From positions 1 through 43,346 of the forward strand of contig JANXUT010000080.1 of assembly GCA_025356075.1 (NCBI GenBank): a stretch of DNA of 43,346 nucleotides, given 5' to 3'. The notes beneath the pieces were generated by a model, which saw only the letters and a list, made by a program, of their open reading frames with translations, was not told the DNA's origin and did not search any database. Source of the stretch: Pseudomonadota bacterium (lineage in GTDB: Bacteria; Pseudomonadota; Gammaproteobacteria; Steroidobacterales; Steroidobacteraceae). Numbering within the stretch: position 1 is the first letter of the stretch; each line of letters opens with the position of its first letter. The position numbers and the translations under genes were made by a program. Positions 11,058 to 19,770 of the stretch are shown one piece after another.

Positions 11058-11639
11058 ATGCGCCGATACTCTTCGTGGCAATCGTATAAGCCGGGCGCGC
11101 CCCGGCCGGCGCCGGTCGAGGAGGCCTCGCCCTGCGTTCGCGTCCTCGGCCTCGACCCCGGGTCGAGGGTCACCGGCTACGGCGTCGTCGAGACGACGAC
11201 CGCCGGTCCTCGCTACGTCGCGAGCGGCGCGATCCGCGCAGGCACGGGCGACTTCACGCGGCGCCTGCAGGACATCTACCGCGGCGTCGTCGCGATCGTC
11301 GCCGAACACCGGCCCGACGAGATCGCCATCGAGCGCGTCTTCATCAGCCGCAACCCCGACAGCGCCCTGAAGCTCGGCCAGGCGCGCGGCGCCGCGCTCT
11401 CGGCAACCTTCGGGTGCACGGCCCAGATCTACGAGTACTCGCCGCGCGAGGTCAAGCTCGGCATCGTCGGTACCGGCGCCGCCGACAAGGTGCAGGTGCA
11501 GCGCATGGTGACCGCGATCCTGAGCCTCGAGGGCCCACTCGGCGCGGACGCCGCCGATGCACTTGCGATTGCGCTGTGCCACGCGCACGGCCGGTCGCTG
11601 CGCGTCGCGCTTAGCCAAGCCACGAGCGGTGCGGCATGA
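11058..11639 (+). CDS. ruvC: Holliday junction endonuclease RuvC
   Basis: A 193-residue RNase H-fold resolvase that cuts Holliday junctions in partnership with RuvAB. The acidic residues are visible in VLGLDPGSRVTGYG, IAIERVFISRNPDSALKLGQ and DAADALAIALCHAH. About 26 residues precede the conserved start of the fold, making it longer than most RuvC proteins (about 173). No alternative ATG, GTG or TTG lies in that stretch, and AAGGA lies just before the ATG at 11058. The stop overlaps the ruvA start (ATGA). No yebC gene is found upstream; relA takes that place, transcribed divergently 34 bases away. Confidence 0.95.
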   Translation: MRRYSSWQSYKPGAPRPAPVEEASPCVRVLGLDPGSRVTGYGVVETTTAGPRYVASGAIRAGTGDFTRRLQDIYRGVVAIVAEHRPDEIAIERVFISRNPDSALKLGQARGAALSATFGCTAQIYEYSPREVKLGIVGTGAADKVQVQRMVTAILSLEGPLGADAADALAIALCHAHGRSLRVALSQATSGAA

Positions 11640-12229
11640 TCGGCTGGCTGCGCGGCCGCCTCGCCGCCAAGCACCCGCCGGCGCTCGTCGTCGACGTCAA
11701 CGGCGTCGGCTACGAGTGCGAGGCGCCGATGTCGACGTTCTACACGCTGCCGGAAACGGGCAGCGAGATCACGCTTCGCACGCACCTCGTCGTCCGCGAG
11801 GACGCGCATCTGCTCTACGCCTTCGGCACCGAGGACGAGCGGCGGCTCTTCCGGAGCCTCCTCAAGGTGGGCGGCGTCGGTCCCCGCATCGCGCTCGGCA
11901 TCCTCTCCGGCATCAGCGTCGAGGGCTTCCTGATCTGCATCGAGGCCCAGGATGCCGATGCGCTCGTGCGGGTACCCGGCGTCGGTCGCAAGACCGCCGA
12001 GCGCCTGCTCATCGAGATGCGCGACCGGGTCAAGGAACTCGGCGCCGCGAGCACGAGCTTCCCGGGCGCCGACGGGCACGTCCCGAGCCCGCAGCACGAG
12101 GCCTACAGCGCGCTCGTCGCCCTCGGCTACCGCCCGGTCGAGATCGCGCGGCTCCTGAAGAGCGTCGCCGATGACAGCGCGAGCACCGAGGAGCTCATCC
12201 GGCGCGCACTCAAGGCAGCGGCCGGATGA
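11636..12229 (+). CDS. ruvA: Holliday junction branch-migration protein RuvA
   Basis: A 197-residue protein that binds four-way DNA junctions as a tetramer and loads the RuvB motors. The N-terminal OB-fold starts [27 protein letters not shown]. Two helix-hairpin-helix motifs are recognisable ([18 protein letters not shown] and [19 protein letters not shown]). The C-terminal RuvB-contact domain is present ([20 protein letters not shown]). The length is typical. It overlaps ruvC and ruvB by ATGA at both ends, so the three are likely translated together. There is no LexA-type SOS box evident in front of the cluster. Confidence 0.96.
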   Translation: MIGWLRGRLAAKHPPALVVDVNGVGYECEAPMSTFYTLPETGSEITLRTHLVVREDAHLLYAFGTEDERRLFRSLLKVGGVGPRIALGILSGISVEGFLICIEAQDADALVRVPGVGRKTAERLLIEMRDRVKELGAASTSFPGADGHVPSPQHEAYSALVALGYRPVEIARLLKSVADDSASTEELIRRALKAAAG

Positions 12230-13269
12230 TCGAGCCCGACCGCATCGTGACGGCGAAGGGCGGGCGCGAGGAGGAGTCGCTCGACCGCGCGGTGCGCCCG
12301 AAGCTCCTCGCCGACTACGTCGGCCAGGCCGCGGTCAAGGAGCAGATGCAGGTGTTCATCGAGGCGGCCAGGCGCCGTGCCGAGGCGCTCGATCACCTGC
12401 TGATCTTCGGGCCTCCCGGCCTCGGCAAGACGACGCTCGCGAACATCGTGGCGCACGAGCTTGGCGTGGGCCTCAAGCAGACCTCCGGTCCGGTGCTTGA
12501 GCGCCCGGGTGATCTCGCCGCGATCCTGACGAACCTGCAGCCGCGCGATGTGCTGTTCGTCGATGAGATCCATCGGCTGAGCCCGATCGTCGAGGAGATC
12601 CTCTATCCCGCGATGGAGGACTTCCAGCTCGACATCATGATTGGCGAGGGCCCGGCGGCGCGCTCGATCAAGCTGGACCTGCCGCCGTTCACGCTGGTCG
12701 GCGCGACGACGCGGGCGGGGCTCCTGACCTCGCCGCTGCGCGACCGGTTCGGCATCGTGCAGCGGCTCGAGTTCTACTCGGTCGAGGACCTGACCCGGAT
12801 CGTCACGCGCTCGGGCGTCATCCTCGGGCTCAACGTCGATGCGGGCGGCGCCGCGCGCATCGCCGAGCGCGCCCGCGGGACGCCGAGGATCGCGAACCGG
12901 CTGCTCAGGCGCGTGCGCGACTACGCGGAGGTCCGCGCGGACGGGCGCATCAGCGAGGCCGTCGCGGGCGCCGCGCTCGACATGCTCGAGGTCGACCGGC
13001 AGGGCTTCGATGTCTCCGACCGGCGACTCCTCTCCACGATCATCGAGAAGTTCGGCGGCGGACCTGTCGGGGTCGAGAGCCTCGCCGCCGCGATCGGCGA
13101 GGAGCGGGGCACCATCGAGGACGTGCTCGAGCCCTTCCTGATCCAGCAGGGGTTCCTGCTGCGCACCGCGCGCGGTCGCATGGCGACGGCGGCGGCGTAC
13201 CTGCATTTCGGCCTGAGCCCGCCGACGCCGCCACCCGGCTCCCTCGCGCTGTTCGGCGGGGGCGACTGA
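12226..13269 (+). CDS. ruvB: Holliday junction ATP-dependent helicase RuvB
   Basis: A 347-residue AAA+ motor that drives branch migration with RuvA. It shows Walker A ([18 protein letters not shown]), Walker B ([12 protein letters not shown]), sensor 1 ([19 protein letters not shown], which includes the arginine finger region) and a C-terminal winged helix. The family start [16 protein letters not shown] and the segment [20 protein letters not shown] are present. It overlaps ruvA by four bases and is followed one base later by the GTG of ybgC, so it is part of a long co-directional run leading into the tol genes. Confidence 0.97.
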   Translation: MIEPDRIVTAKGGREEESLDRAVRPKLLADYVGQAAVKEQMQVFIEAARRRAEALDHLLIFGPPGLGKTTLANIVAHELGVGLKQTSGPVLERPGDLAAILTNLQPRDVLFVDEIHRLSPIVEEILYPAMEDFQLDIMIGEGPAARSIKLDLPPFTLVGATTRAGLLTSPLRDRFGIVQRLEFYSVEDLTRIVTRSGVILGLNVDAGGAARIAERARGTPRIANRLLRRVRDYAEVRADGRISEAVAGAALDMLEVDRQGFDVSDRRLLSTIIEKFGGGPVGVESLAAAIGEERGTIEDVLEPFLIQQGFLLRTARGRMATAAAYLHFGLSPPTPPPGSLALFGGGD

Positions 13270-13270
13270 G

Positions 13271-13669
13271 GTGGCGGGAGCCCTCGAGCTGCCCGTGCGG
13301 GTCTACTGGGAAGACACCGACGCCGGCGGCATCGTCTACCACGCGAACTACCTGCGCTTCATGGAACGCGCCCGGAGCGAATGGCTGCGGGCGGCCGGCA
13401 TCGACCAGCGCGCTCTCAAGGACACGGAACGACTGCAGTTCGCGGTGGTCGATATGCAGATCGAATGGCGCAGGCCAGCCCGCTACGACGACCTCCTGAC
13501 CGTGACCGCCGACCTGGCCTCGCGCGGCCGCGCCTCGTTCAGCTTTGCGCAGGAAGTGCGCCGCGGCGAGGAGCTCCTGGTCGCGGCGCAGGTGCGCTGC
13601 GCGGCGCTCGATGCGGACACGCTGAAGCCCCGGCGCCTCGCCGCCGATTTTCTCGTCACGCCGAGTTAA
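13271..13669 (+). CDS. ybgC: Tol-Pal-associated acyl-CoA thioesterase YbgC
   Basis: A 132-residue hot-dog-fold thioesterase. The catalytic aspartate is in VYWEDTDAGGIVYHANYLRFMERARSEWL, the hallmark of the 4-hydroxybenzoyl-CoA thioesterase/YbgC family. In other proteobacteria YbgC hydrolyses acyl-CoA or acyl-ACP and is encoded with tol-pal, as here; its physiological link to the Tol machine is not settled. The GTG start at 13271 falls one base after the ruvB stop and opens directly into the conserved fold. tolQ follows 11 bases later. Confidence 0.95.
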   Translation: MAGALELPVRVYWEDTDAGGIVYHANYLRFMERARSEWLRAAGIDQRALKDTERLQFAVVDMQIEWRRPARYDDLLTVTADLASRGRASFSFAQEVRRGEELLVAAQVRCAALDADTLKPRRLAADFLVTPS

Positions 13670-13680
13670 TGGAACCCTGA

Positions 13681-14388
13681 ATGCCCATCAGCCAGACGAT
13701 GATCGACCAGTCCTTCTTAGGCCTCATCCTCGAGGCGAGCGTGATCGTGCAGATGGTGCTCGCGGTGCTCGCGAGTGCCTCGGTGGTCTCCTGGGCGATC
13801 ATCCTGAAAAAGCGCCGCGCGCTCGTCGCGACCCGCTCCGCCGCCGACTCCTTCGAGACGGTGTTCTGGTCGGGCGGCGACCTCGGTGCCCTCTACCGCA
13901 CGATCGAGATCCGCAAGGACAAGACTACCGGGATGGAGAGCATCTTCGAGTCCGGCTTTCGCGAGTTCTCGCGCCTGCGTAAGCAGGCCTCCATCGACGC
14001 CGCGCAGCTCATGGAAGGGGCGCGGCGCGCGATGAAGGTGGCGCAGCTCCGGGAAATCGACCGGCTCGAGTCGAACCTCGAGATGCTGGCAACGATCGGC
14101 TCGATCAGCCCGTACGTCGGCCTCTTCGGCACGGTGTGGGGCATCATGCATGCGTTCCGCGGGCTCGCGAACGTGCAGCAGGCGACGCTGCAGATGGTCG
14201 CTCCCGGCATCGCCGAGGCGCTCATCGCGACCGCGATCGGCCTCGTCGCCGCGATCCCCGCGGTCGTCGCGTTCAACCGCTTCTCCGACCAGGTGAACCG
14301 CCTCGAGCTTCGGTTCGACACATTCATGGAGGAGTTCTCGACGATCCTGCAGCGGCACGCCTCGGCGCCGCGGGCCGCCGCGCCGTGA
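13681..14388 (+). CDS. tolQ: Tol-Pal system proton channel subunit TolQ
   Basis: A 235-residue inner-membrane protein of the MotA/TolQ/ExbB family. Three transmembrane segments are visible: an N-terminal one (LILEASVIVQMVLAVLASASVVSWAIIL) and two near 135-200 (ATIGSISPYVGLFGTVWGIM and GIAEALIATAIGLVAAIPAVVAF). The conserved channel residues sit in the last two. With TolR it forms the proton-driven motor that energises TolA during outer-membrane constriction. Its TGA stop overlaps the GTG start of tolR. Confidence 0.97.
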   Translation: MPISQTMIDQSFLGLILEASVIVQMVLAVLASASVVSWAIILKKRRALVATRSAADSFETVFWSGGDLGALYRTIEIRKDKTTGMESIFESGFREFSRLRKQASIDAAQLMEGARRAMKVAQLREIDRLESNLEMLATIGSISPYVGLFGTVWGIMHAFRGLANVQQATLQMVAPGIAEALIATAIGLVAAIPAVVAFNRFSDQVNRLELRFDTFMEEFSTILQRHASAPRAAAP

Positions 14389-14831
14389 ACTCGACGGGCA
14401 AGCGCGGCCGGCGGCTGATGGCGGAGATCAACGTCGTGCCCTACATCGACGTGATGCTGGTGCTCCTCATCATCTTCATGGTGACCGCGCCGCTGCTCAC
14501 GCAGGGCGTGCAGGTCGACCTGCCGAAGGCGGCCGCGACGCCGCTCACCGAGCAAAAGCACGAGCCGCTCGTCGTCAGCATCGACCGTCGCGGCCGCTTC
14601 TACGTGAACGTGGGCGAGGCGAAGCAAGCCCCGATAGACGAGACGACGCTCGGCGCGAGCGTCCGCACGGTGCTCAGCCGCGACGCGCAGACGCCGGTGC
14701 TCCTCAAGGCCGACCAGAGCGTGCCGTACGGACGGGTGATCCGCGCGATGGTGCTGCTGCAGCAGGCGGGCGCCGCCCGCGTCGGGTTCCTCACCGACCC
14801 GCCCGCGCTCGCGCCGGGCCCGGCGCGCTGA
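14385..14831 (+). CDS. tolR: Tol-Pal system motor subunit TolR
   Basis: A 148-residue ExbD/TolR family protein starting at the GTG that overlaps the tolQ stop. A short cytoplasmic head (VNSTGKRGRRLMAEINVVP) leads into a single transmembrane helix with the essential proton-carrying aspartate (D22 in YIDVMLVLLIIFMVTAPLL). A periplasmic domain follows (ADQSVPYGRVIRAMVLLQQAGAARVGFLT). Together with TolQ it converts the proton gradient into motion of TolA. It is followed 10 bases later by tolA. Confidence 0.96.
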   Translation: MNSTGKRGRRLMAEINVVPYIDVMLVLLIIFMVTAPLLTQGVQVDLPKAAATPLTEQKHEPLVVSIDRRGRFYVNVGEAKQAPIDETTLGASVRTVLSRDAQTPVLLKADQSVPYGRVIRAMVLLQQAGAARVGFLTDPPALAPGPAR

Positions 14832-14841
14832 GACGCCCCGC

Positions 14842-15711
14842 GTGAACCCGTTCCTGAAGGAACACGCGGGCCCGCTGATCGGCTCCGCGACGCTGCACGT
14901 CCTCGCCGCCGCCGCGGCAATTACGGCGACCCTCTGGTCGGTCGCCCCGCACCTGACGCCGCCCGCCGCGATCGAGGCCTACATCGCCGCGCGACCGGCG
15001 CCGCGACCGGCCGCGCCGCCGCCGGCCCCCGCAGCGGCGGCTGAGCCCGCGCCCGCGCCCGCGCCCGCACCGCCGACCGAAGCCGCGCCGCCGACGCTGC
15101 CGGACCCGCGCATCGCCGAGCGCGCCGCCACCGACCGCGCGGCGGTCAAGGCGCGCGCCGTACACGCCGAGGAGCTCAAGATCGCCGACGCCAAACGCGA
15201 GGCCGCCGCCGCGGCCGAGCGGCGCGCCGAGGCGGCGGAGGAGGCCAAGCGCGAGGCGAAGCGCCGCGCCCAGGCCGCCGACGCCCAACGCCGCGCCGAG
15301 GACGCGCGGCGCAAGGTCGAGGCGGCGGCCGAGGCCGAGCGCCGCGCGGAGGCCACCGAGCGCACCGCGCGGGAATCGGACCTCGCCAAGCAGCTCGCGC
15401 AGGAGGAGCATCGCGAGGGCGCGGCGCGCTCCGGCCTCCTCGACAAGTACATCACCGAGATCCAGGCCCGCATCGAGCGCGCCTGGAACCGCCCGCCGAC
15501 GGCGCGCCCGGGTCTAAGCTGCACGGTGTTCGTGAGCCAGGTGCCGGGTGGCACGGTCACGAACGTGCGCTTGGGCGAGTGCAACGGCGATGCCGCCGTC
15601 CAGCAGTCGATCACGCTCGCCGTCTACCGGGCCTCGCCCTTGCCGATGCCCTCGGATCCCAGCCTCTTCGAACGCAACCTGCGACTCATATTTGAACCCC
15701 ATGAACGCTAG
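14842..15711 (+). CDS. tolA: Tol-Pal system protein TolA
   Basis: A 289-residue protein anchored in the inner membrane (helix at about 11-35) that spans the periplasm to Pal and TolB. After the membrane segment comes a Pro/Ala-rich stretch (50-85, including PAPAPAPAPP). A long Ala/Glu/Arg/Lys helical domain follows (about 90-190). The C-terminal domain (about 200-289, DKYITEIQARIERAWNRPP) has the TolA/TonB fold with two cysteines (C227, C247) that may form a disulfide. The DNA for the Pro/Ala stretch holds four perfect GCCCGC repeats (15045-15068), a site where copy number could change. The GTG start lies 10 bases after tolR. The 3' end overlaps tolB by 11 bases. Confidence 0.93.
   Translation: MNPFLKEHAGPLIGSATLHVLAAAAAITATLWSVAPHLTPPAAIEAYIAARPAPRPAAPPPAPAAAAEPAPAPAPAPPTEAAPPTLPDPRIAERAATDRAAVKARAVHAEELKIADAKREAAAAAERRAEAAEEAKREAKRRAQAADAQRRAEDARRKVEAAAEAERRAEATERTARESDLAKQLAQEEHREGAARSGLLDKYITEIQARIERAWNRPPTARPGLSCTVFVSQVPGGTVTNVRLGECNGDAAVQQSITLAVYRASPLPMPSDPSLFERNLRLIFEPHER
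15045..15068 (+). repeat. GCCCGC tandem repeat inside tolA
   Basis: Four perfect tandem copies of GCCCGC encode alternating Pro-Ala in the linker of TolA. Six-base units keep the reading frame, so slippage would lengthen or shorten the linker without destroying the protein. Confidence 0.8.
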
Positions 15712-17011
15712 CCGCTACCTGCCTCGCTTCTTTTTCGCCCTCGCGATCCTCCTCCTCGCGGCCGCGCCCGCGCAGGCCCAGCTCACCGTGCAGATCACCC
15801 GCGGCGTCACATCGCCCATCCCGATCGCCGTCGTGCCTTTCGCATCGGACGCGGGCACGCCCGTCGACCTCGCGCAGGTCATCGAGGCGGACCTGGCGCG
15901 CAGCGGCCGATTCGCGGGACTGCCGCGCGCCCAGATGCTGCAGCACCCCTCGACGGGCGCGGCGCTCGACCTTGCGCAGTGGCGACTCATGAAGACCGAC
16001 TTCGTCGTCATCGGGCGCGTGCACGGCGCCGCTCCCGGCTACCGGGTCGAATGCGAGCTCTTCAACGTCGTGACCGGCCAGCGCCTCGGCGGGTTCGCGA
16101 TCTCGGCGGCCGATACGCGTCTGAGGCTCGCCGCGCACCAGACGGCGGACTTCATCTACCAGAAGATCCTGGGCGTCCCCGGCGCCTTCGCGACCCGCAT
16201 CGCGTACGTGAACGTGCGCGGCACCGCGGCCGCGCGCCGCTGGCGCCTCTACGTCGCCGATTCCGACGGCGAGAACTACACGACCATCCTCGATTCGCCC
16301 GAGCCCATCATGTCGCCGACCTGGTCGCCGGACGGCACGAAGCTCGCCTACGTGTCCTTCGAGGGGAAGCTCTCGGCGATCTACGTGCAGACGGTCGCGA
16401 CCAGCAACCGCGAGCGCATCTCGGCGCGCGCCGGCATCAACGGGGCGCCCGCGTTCTCACCCGACGGCAAGCGCCTCGCGCTGGCGCTCTCGCAGCCGGA
16501 CGGCAACGTCGACCTCTTCGTCCTCGACCTTGCGAGCGGCAACCTGTCGAGGATCACCGACGACCCCTCGATCGATACCGAGCCCTGCTGGTCGCCGGAC
16601 GGCCGCAGCCTCTATTTCACGTCCGATCGCTCCGGCAAGCCACAGGTCTACCGCATCACGCTCGCCCGCGAGGAGCGCCCCGTGCGGGTCACGTTCGAGG
16701 GCTCCTACAACGCAAGGCCCAGGGTCTCGCCCGACGGCACGCAACTCGCGGTCGTCACGCTCGAGGACGGTGGCTACCGGATCGGGCTCGTCGAGGTCGC
16801 GACGGGGCGCTCGCGCGTGATCTCCTCCGGTCGCCTCGACGAGGGCCCGAGCTTCGCGCCGAATGGCCAGACGGTGCTCTACGCCGCGCGCGAAGGCGGG
16901 CACGGCGTGCTCGCCACCGCCTCGGTCGATGGCAGCGTCTCGAGCCGCATCAGCGTCGCCGAGGGCGACGTGCGGGAACCTGCGTGGTCGCCGCGCGTCG
17001 AATCGCAATGA
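15701..17011 (+). CDS. tolB: Tol-Pal system periplasmic protein TolB
   Basis: A 436-residue periplasmic protein. A signal peptide of about 26 residues ends AAAPAQAQ. An N-terminal domain follows (about 30-165, [10 protein letters not shown] near the front). Then comes a six-bladed beta-propeller with blade signatures [48 protein letters not shown] and [11 protein letters not shown]. It binds Pal and the C-terminal domain of TolA. The ATG at 15701, inside the end of tolA, begins the signal peptide and is therefore chosen; the frame is open further upstream but lacks sense there. A 94-base gap, unusually long for this operon, separates it from pal. Confidence 0.96.
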   Translation: MNASRYLPRFFFALAILLLAAAPAQAQLTVQITRGVTSPIPIAVVPFASDAGTPVDLAQVIEADLARSGRFAGLPRAQMLQHPSTGAALDLAQWRLMKTDFVVIGRVHGAAPGYRVECELFNVVTGQRLGGFAISAADTRLRLAAHQTADFIYQKILGVPGAFATRIAYVNVRGTAAARRWRLYVADSDGENYTTILDSPEPIMSPTWSPDGTKLAYVSFEGKLSAIYVQTVATSNRERISARAGINGAPAFSPDGKRLALALSQPDGNVDLFVLDLASGNLSRITDDPSIDTEPCWSPDGRSLYFTSDRSGKPQVYRITLAREERPVRVTFEGSYNARPRVSPDGTQLAVVTLEDGGYRIGLVEVATGRSRVISSGRLDEGPSFAPNGQTVLYAAREGGHGVLATASVDGSVSSRISVAEGDVREPAWSPRVESQ

Positions 17012-17105
17012 CAGGCGCGGCCGGCCACTCGCTGTGGCAAAATCACGGCGTCGCCCCCCGAACGAATTTCCTGTCGAAAATGATTGTTTTTCATGGAGTT
17101 GGCGA

Positions 17106-17651
17106 ATGAATCGCATCCTTGGTATCACTGCTCTCGTGACCCTGTCCGTGTTGCTGGCTGCCTGCCCCGGCAAGAAGGCGCAGGTGAAGCCGCCAGCCAC
17201 GACCGGCGAAAGCGTCGCGAGCAGCGCGGGCACCACGGCGCCCGCCGCGGATGCCACCGGCGGCCAGGGCAAGGAGCTCGGCGGTAGTGGCGCGACCGGC
17301 GCCGATGCCGGCGTCACGAAGTCGACGATCTACTTCGACTTCGACAGCTCCGAGATCCGCGCCGAGTACGCCGCCACGCTCGCCGCCCACGGCAAGAAGC
17401 TCGCCTCCGATCGCACGATCAAGGTCCGGCTCGAGGGCAACACCGACGAACGCGGCTCGGCCGAGTACAACGTCGCGCTCGGCGAGCGCCGCGCGCAGGC
17501 GGTGAAGCGCGCACTCGCGCTGCAGGGCGCGGCGCCCGGCCAGCTCGCGACGGTGAGCTACGGCGAGGAACGACCCACCGCCGAGGGCCACGACGAGGCG
17601 GCCTGGGCGCAGAACCGCCGGGTCGAGATCGTCTACCTCGGCGGGCGCTGA
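17106..17651 (+). CDS. pal: Peptidoglycan-associated lipoprotein Pal
   Basis: A 181-residue outer-membrane lipoprotein. The lipobox VLLAAC places the lipidated cysteine at C20. An Ala/Gly/Thr-rich linker (about 25-70) leads to an OmpA-like peptidoglycan-binding domain (about 72-181). That domain has [16 protein letters not shown], the diaminopimelate-binding segment [20 protein letters not shown], and the GEERP motif. It links the outer membrane to the cell wall and is pulled by TolA/TolB. GGAG lies just upstream of the ATG. The 94 bases before it are less GC-rich than the rest of the operon and could hold a pal promoter, though no convincing -35/-10 pair was found. Confidence 0.97.
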   Translation: MNRILGITALVTLSVLLAACPGKKAQVKPPATTGESVASSAGTTAPAADATGGQGKELGGSGATGADAGVTKSTIYFDFDSSEIRAEYAATLAAHGKKLASDRTIKVRLEGNTDERGSAEYNVALGERRAQAVKRALALQGAAPGQLATVSYGEERPTAEGHDEAAWAQNRRVEIVYLGGR

Positions 17652-17656
17652 CCCCC

Positions 17657-18406
17657 GTGCAGGCCCGTACGCTCGCGGCCCTCGGGCTTGGCGCACTCAG
17701 CCTCGCCGGCTGCTCGCTGACGCGACCGGAGGAGGAGCCGGCGTACGTGAAGGCGACCGCGGTCGAGGAGCGGGTCGATCGGATCGAGAACCAGAACAAG
17801 GCGCTGCTCGACCTGCAGCGCCAGCTCGAGGCCGTGCAGGCGGAGGTCAGGCACCTGCGCGGCGAGTTCGAGGACTTCCAGCACGAGGCCAAGGCCTCGC
17901 GCGACCAGCAGCGCGACCTCTACGGCGACCTCGACAAGCGCCTCGCCGCGCTCGATGCGCGCGTTTCGAGCGGCGCCGCGGCGCCAGGCCCGACGGCCGC
18001 CGGCGGCAGCGCGGCTGCGGCCACCGACCACGACCTCTACCAGGCCGCGCTCGACAAGCTGAAATCGCGCGACTACGCGGGCGCCGAGCAGTCGTTCACG
18101 ACCTTCATCACGAATTACCCGCAGAGCCCGCTCGTCGACAACGCCGAGTACTGGCTCGGCGAGACCTACTACGTCGAGAAGCGCTTTGCGGAGGCGCTCG
18201 GCGCGTTCCAGCGCGTCGTGCGCGAGCACCCGGACTCGCGCAAGGTGCCGGATGCGCTGCTGAAGGCCGGCTTCACGCAGTACGAGCAGAAGCGCTACCG
18301 CGAAGCGCGCGACTACCTCGCCAAGGTGCTGCAGAACTACGCCGACTCGGCCGCCGCGGGCGAGGCCGACAAGCTCCTCAGGCGCATGGACGCCGAACAC
18401 CGCTGA
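17657..18406 (+). CDS. cpoB: Cell division coordinator CpoB (YbgF)
   Basis: A 249-residue protein following pal by 5 bases with a GTG start. It has an N-terminal export signal, a coiled-coil segment (about 35-105, [20 protein letters not shown]) that trimerises in the E. coli protein, a Gly/Ala linker, and three TPR repeats (about 128-249, e.g. [20 protein letters not shown]). CpoB links the Tol machine to septal peptidoglycan synthesis. Unlike the E. coli protein, which is a soluble periplasmic protein, this one has a good lipobox, LSLAGC, with C19 as the putative lipidated residue, so it may be membrane-anchored. Confidence 0.93.
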   Translation: MQARTLAALGLGALSLAGCSLTRPEEEPAYVKATAVEERVDRIENQNKALLDLQRQLEAVQAEVRHLRGEFEDFQHEAKASRDQQRDLYGDLDKRLAALDARVSSGAAAPGPTAAGGSAAAATDHDLYQAALDKLKSRDYAGAEQSFTTFITNYPQSPLVDNAEYWLGETYYVEKRFAEALGAFQRVVREHPDSRKVPDALLKAGFTQYEQKRYREARDYLAKVLQNYADSAAAGEADKLLRRMDAEHR

Positions 18407-18409
18407 CCG

Positions 18410-19084
18410 ATGGCCGCACTCGCGCGCGACGCGATCCCGGCGACGGAGCGCCTGCGGGTCACCGAGATCTTCCACTCGCTGCAGGGGGAGGCCGACACCG
18501 CCGGCTTTCCAACCGTGTTCGTGCGCCTCACGGGCTGCCCGCTCAGGTGCCGCTACTGCGACACCGAGTACGCGTTCTACGGCGGCGGCTGGCAGTCGAT
18601 CGCATCGATCCTCGCCGCGGTCGAGCCCTTCGGCACGCGCTACGTCTGCGTGACGGGCGGGGAGCCGCTGGCGCAGCCGAATGCCGCGCGCCTCCTCGCG
18701 CGCCTGTGCGATTCGTCCTATCGCGTGTCGCTCGAGACGAGCGGGGCGATCGATGCGCGCGCCATCGATCGCCGCGTCATTCGCGTCCTCGACGTGAAGA
18801 CGCCGGGCTCGGGCGAGGTCGAGCGCAACTTCCTGCCGAACCTCGAGTCGCTAAGGCCGGAGGAGATGGTCAAGTTCGTCATCTGCAACCGCGCCGACTA
18901 CGAGTGGTCGGTTGGGTTCATCCGCGCGCACGCGCTGCAGGGGCGCGCGCAGCTGCTCTTCTCGCCGAGCGCGGGCGAGCTTGCGCCGCGCGAGCTTGCC
19001 GACTGGATCCTCGCCGATCGCCTCGGCGTCCGCTTTCAGCTGCAGCTCCACAAGCTCCTGTGGGGCGGGGAGCCCGGCCGATGA
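18410..19084 (+). CDS. queE: 7-carboxy-7-deazaguanine synthase
   Basis: A 224-residue radical SAM enzyme that converts 6-carboxytetrahydropterin to 7-carboxy-7-deazaguanine in preQ0/queuosine synthesis. The iron-sulfur cysteines follow CxxxCxxC in [16 protein letters not shown] (C43, C47, C50), preceded by the family segment [22 protein letters not shown]. The GGEPL-type SAM motif is in [12 protein letters not shown]. It starts 3 bases after cpoB and overlaps queC by ATGA. The placement of queE-queC behind cpoB is seen in other gammaproteobacteria. queD and queF are not in the window. Confidence 0.95.
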   Translation: MAALARDAIPATERLRVTEIFHSLQGEADTAGFPTVFVRLTGCPLRCRYCDTEYAFYGGGWQSIASILAAVEPFGTRYVCVTGGEPLAQPNAARLLARLCDSSYRVSLETSGAIDARAIDRRVIRVLDVKTPGSGEVERNFLPNLESLRPEEMVKFVICNRADYEWSVGFIRAHALQGRAQLLFSPSAGELAPRELADWILADRLGVRFQLQLHKLLWGGEPGR

Positions 19085-19758
19085 GCGCGCCCAGGGCCGT
19101 CGTGCTCCTCTCCGGCGGCCTCGATTCGGCGACGGTGCTCGCGCTTGCGAGAGCCGCGGGGCGCGAGTGCTACGCGCTCAGCCTCGACTATGGCCAGCGC
19201 CACCGCATCGAGCTTGACCACGCGGCGCGGATCGCGGCCGCACTCGGCGCGCACGAGCACCGCACGATGCGCATCGACACCGCCGGCATCGGCGGCTCCG
19301 CGCTCACCGATGCCTCGATCGCGGTGCCGGAGACCCCGGGCGAGGGCATCCCGGTGACGTACGTGCCGGCGCGCAACACCGTCTTCCTGGCGCTCGCGCT
19401 CGGCTGGGCGGAAGTGCTCGGCGCGGGTGAGATACACCTCGGCGTCAATGCGGTCGACTACTCCGGCTACCCCGACTGCCGGCCGGAGTTCATCGCCGCC
19501 TTCGAGGCGCTGGCCGCGCGGGCGACGCGCGCCGGCGTCGAGGGACGCCCGCTCAAGATAGTCGCGCCGCTCGTGTCGCTCTCGAAGGCCGACATCATCC
19601 GCCGGGGCGTCGCACTCGGCCTCGACTACGCGCTCACGATCTCCTGCTACCAGCCCGATGCCGCCGGGCGCGCCTGCGGTCGCTGCGATTCCTGCCGGCT
19701 GAGGCGCGCGGGCTTTAGCGCGGCGAACGTACCCGATCCGACGACCTACCGCGCCTAG
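19081..19758 (+). CDS. queC: 7-cyano-7-deazaguanine synthase
   Basis: A 225-residue ATP-dependent enzyme that makes preQ0 from the QueE product. The N-type ATP pyrophosphatase loop is [13 protein letters not shown] near the N-terminus. The family signature [18 protein letters not shown] is in mid-protein. The C-terminal zinc site has four cysteines in [21 protein letters not shown]. The ATG at 19081 overlaps the queE stop. It ends the long plus-strand run that began at ruvC. The next gene, cobQ, is convergent 12 bases away. Confidence 0.96.
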   Translation: MSAPRAVVLLSGGLDSATVLALARAAGRECYALSLDYGQRHRIELDHAARIAAALGAHEHRTMRIDTAGIGGSALTDASIAVPETPGEGIPVTYVPARNTVFLALALGWAEVLGAGEIHLGVNAVDYSGYPDCRPEFIAAFEALAARATRAGVEGRPLKIVAPLVSLSKADIIRRGVALGLDYALTISCYQPDAAGRACGRCDSCRLRRAGFSAANVPDPTTYRA

Positions 19759-19770
19759 CGGACCCCGCGC

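Noticed and set aside
17072-17095. Fur-box-like sequence (GAAAATGAT...) between tolB and pal
   Set aside because: Only the left half resembles the consensus; the right half does not continue the symmetry.
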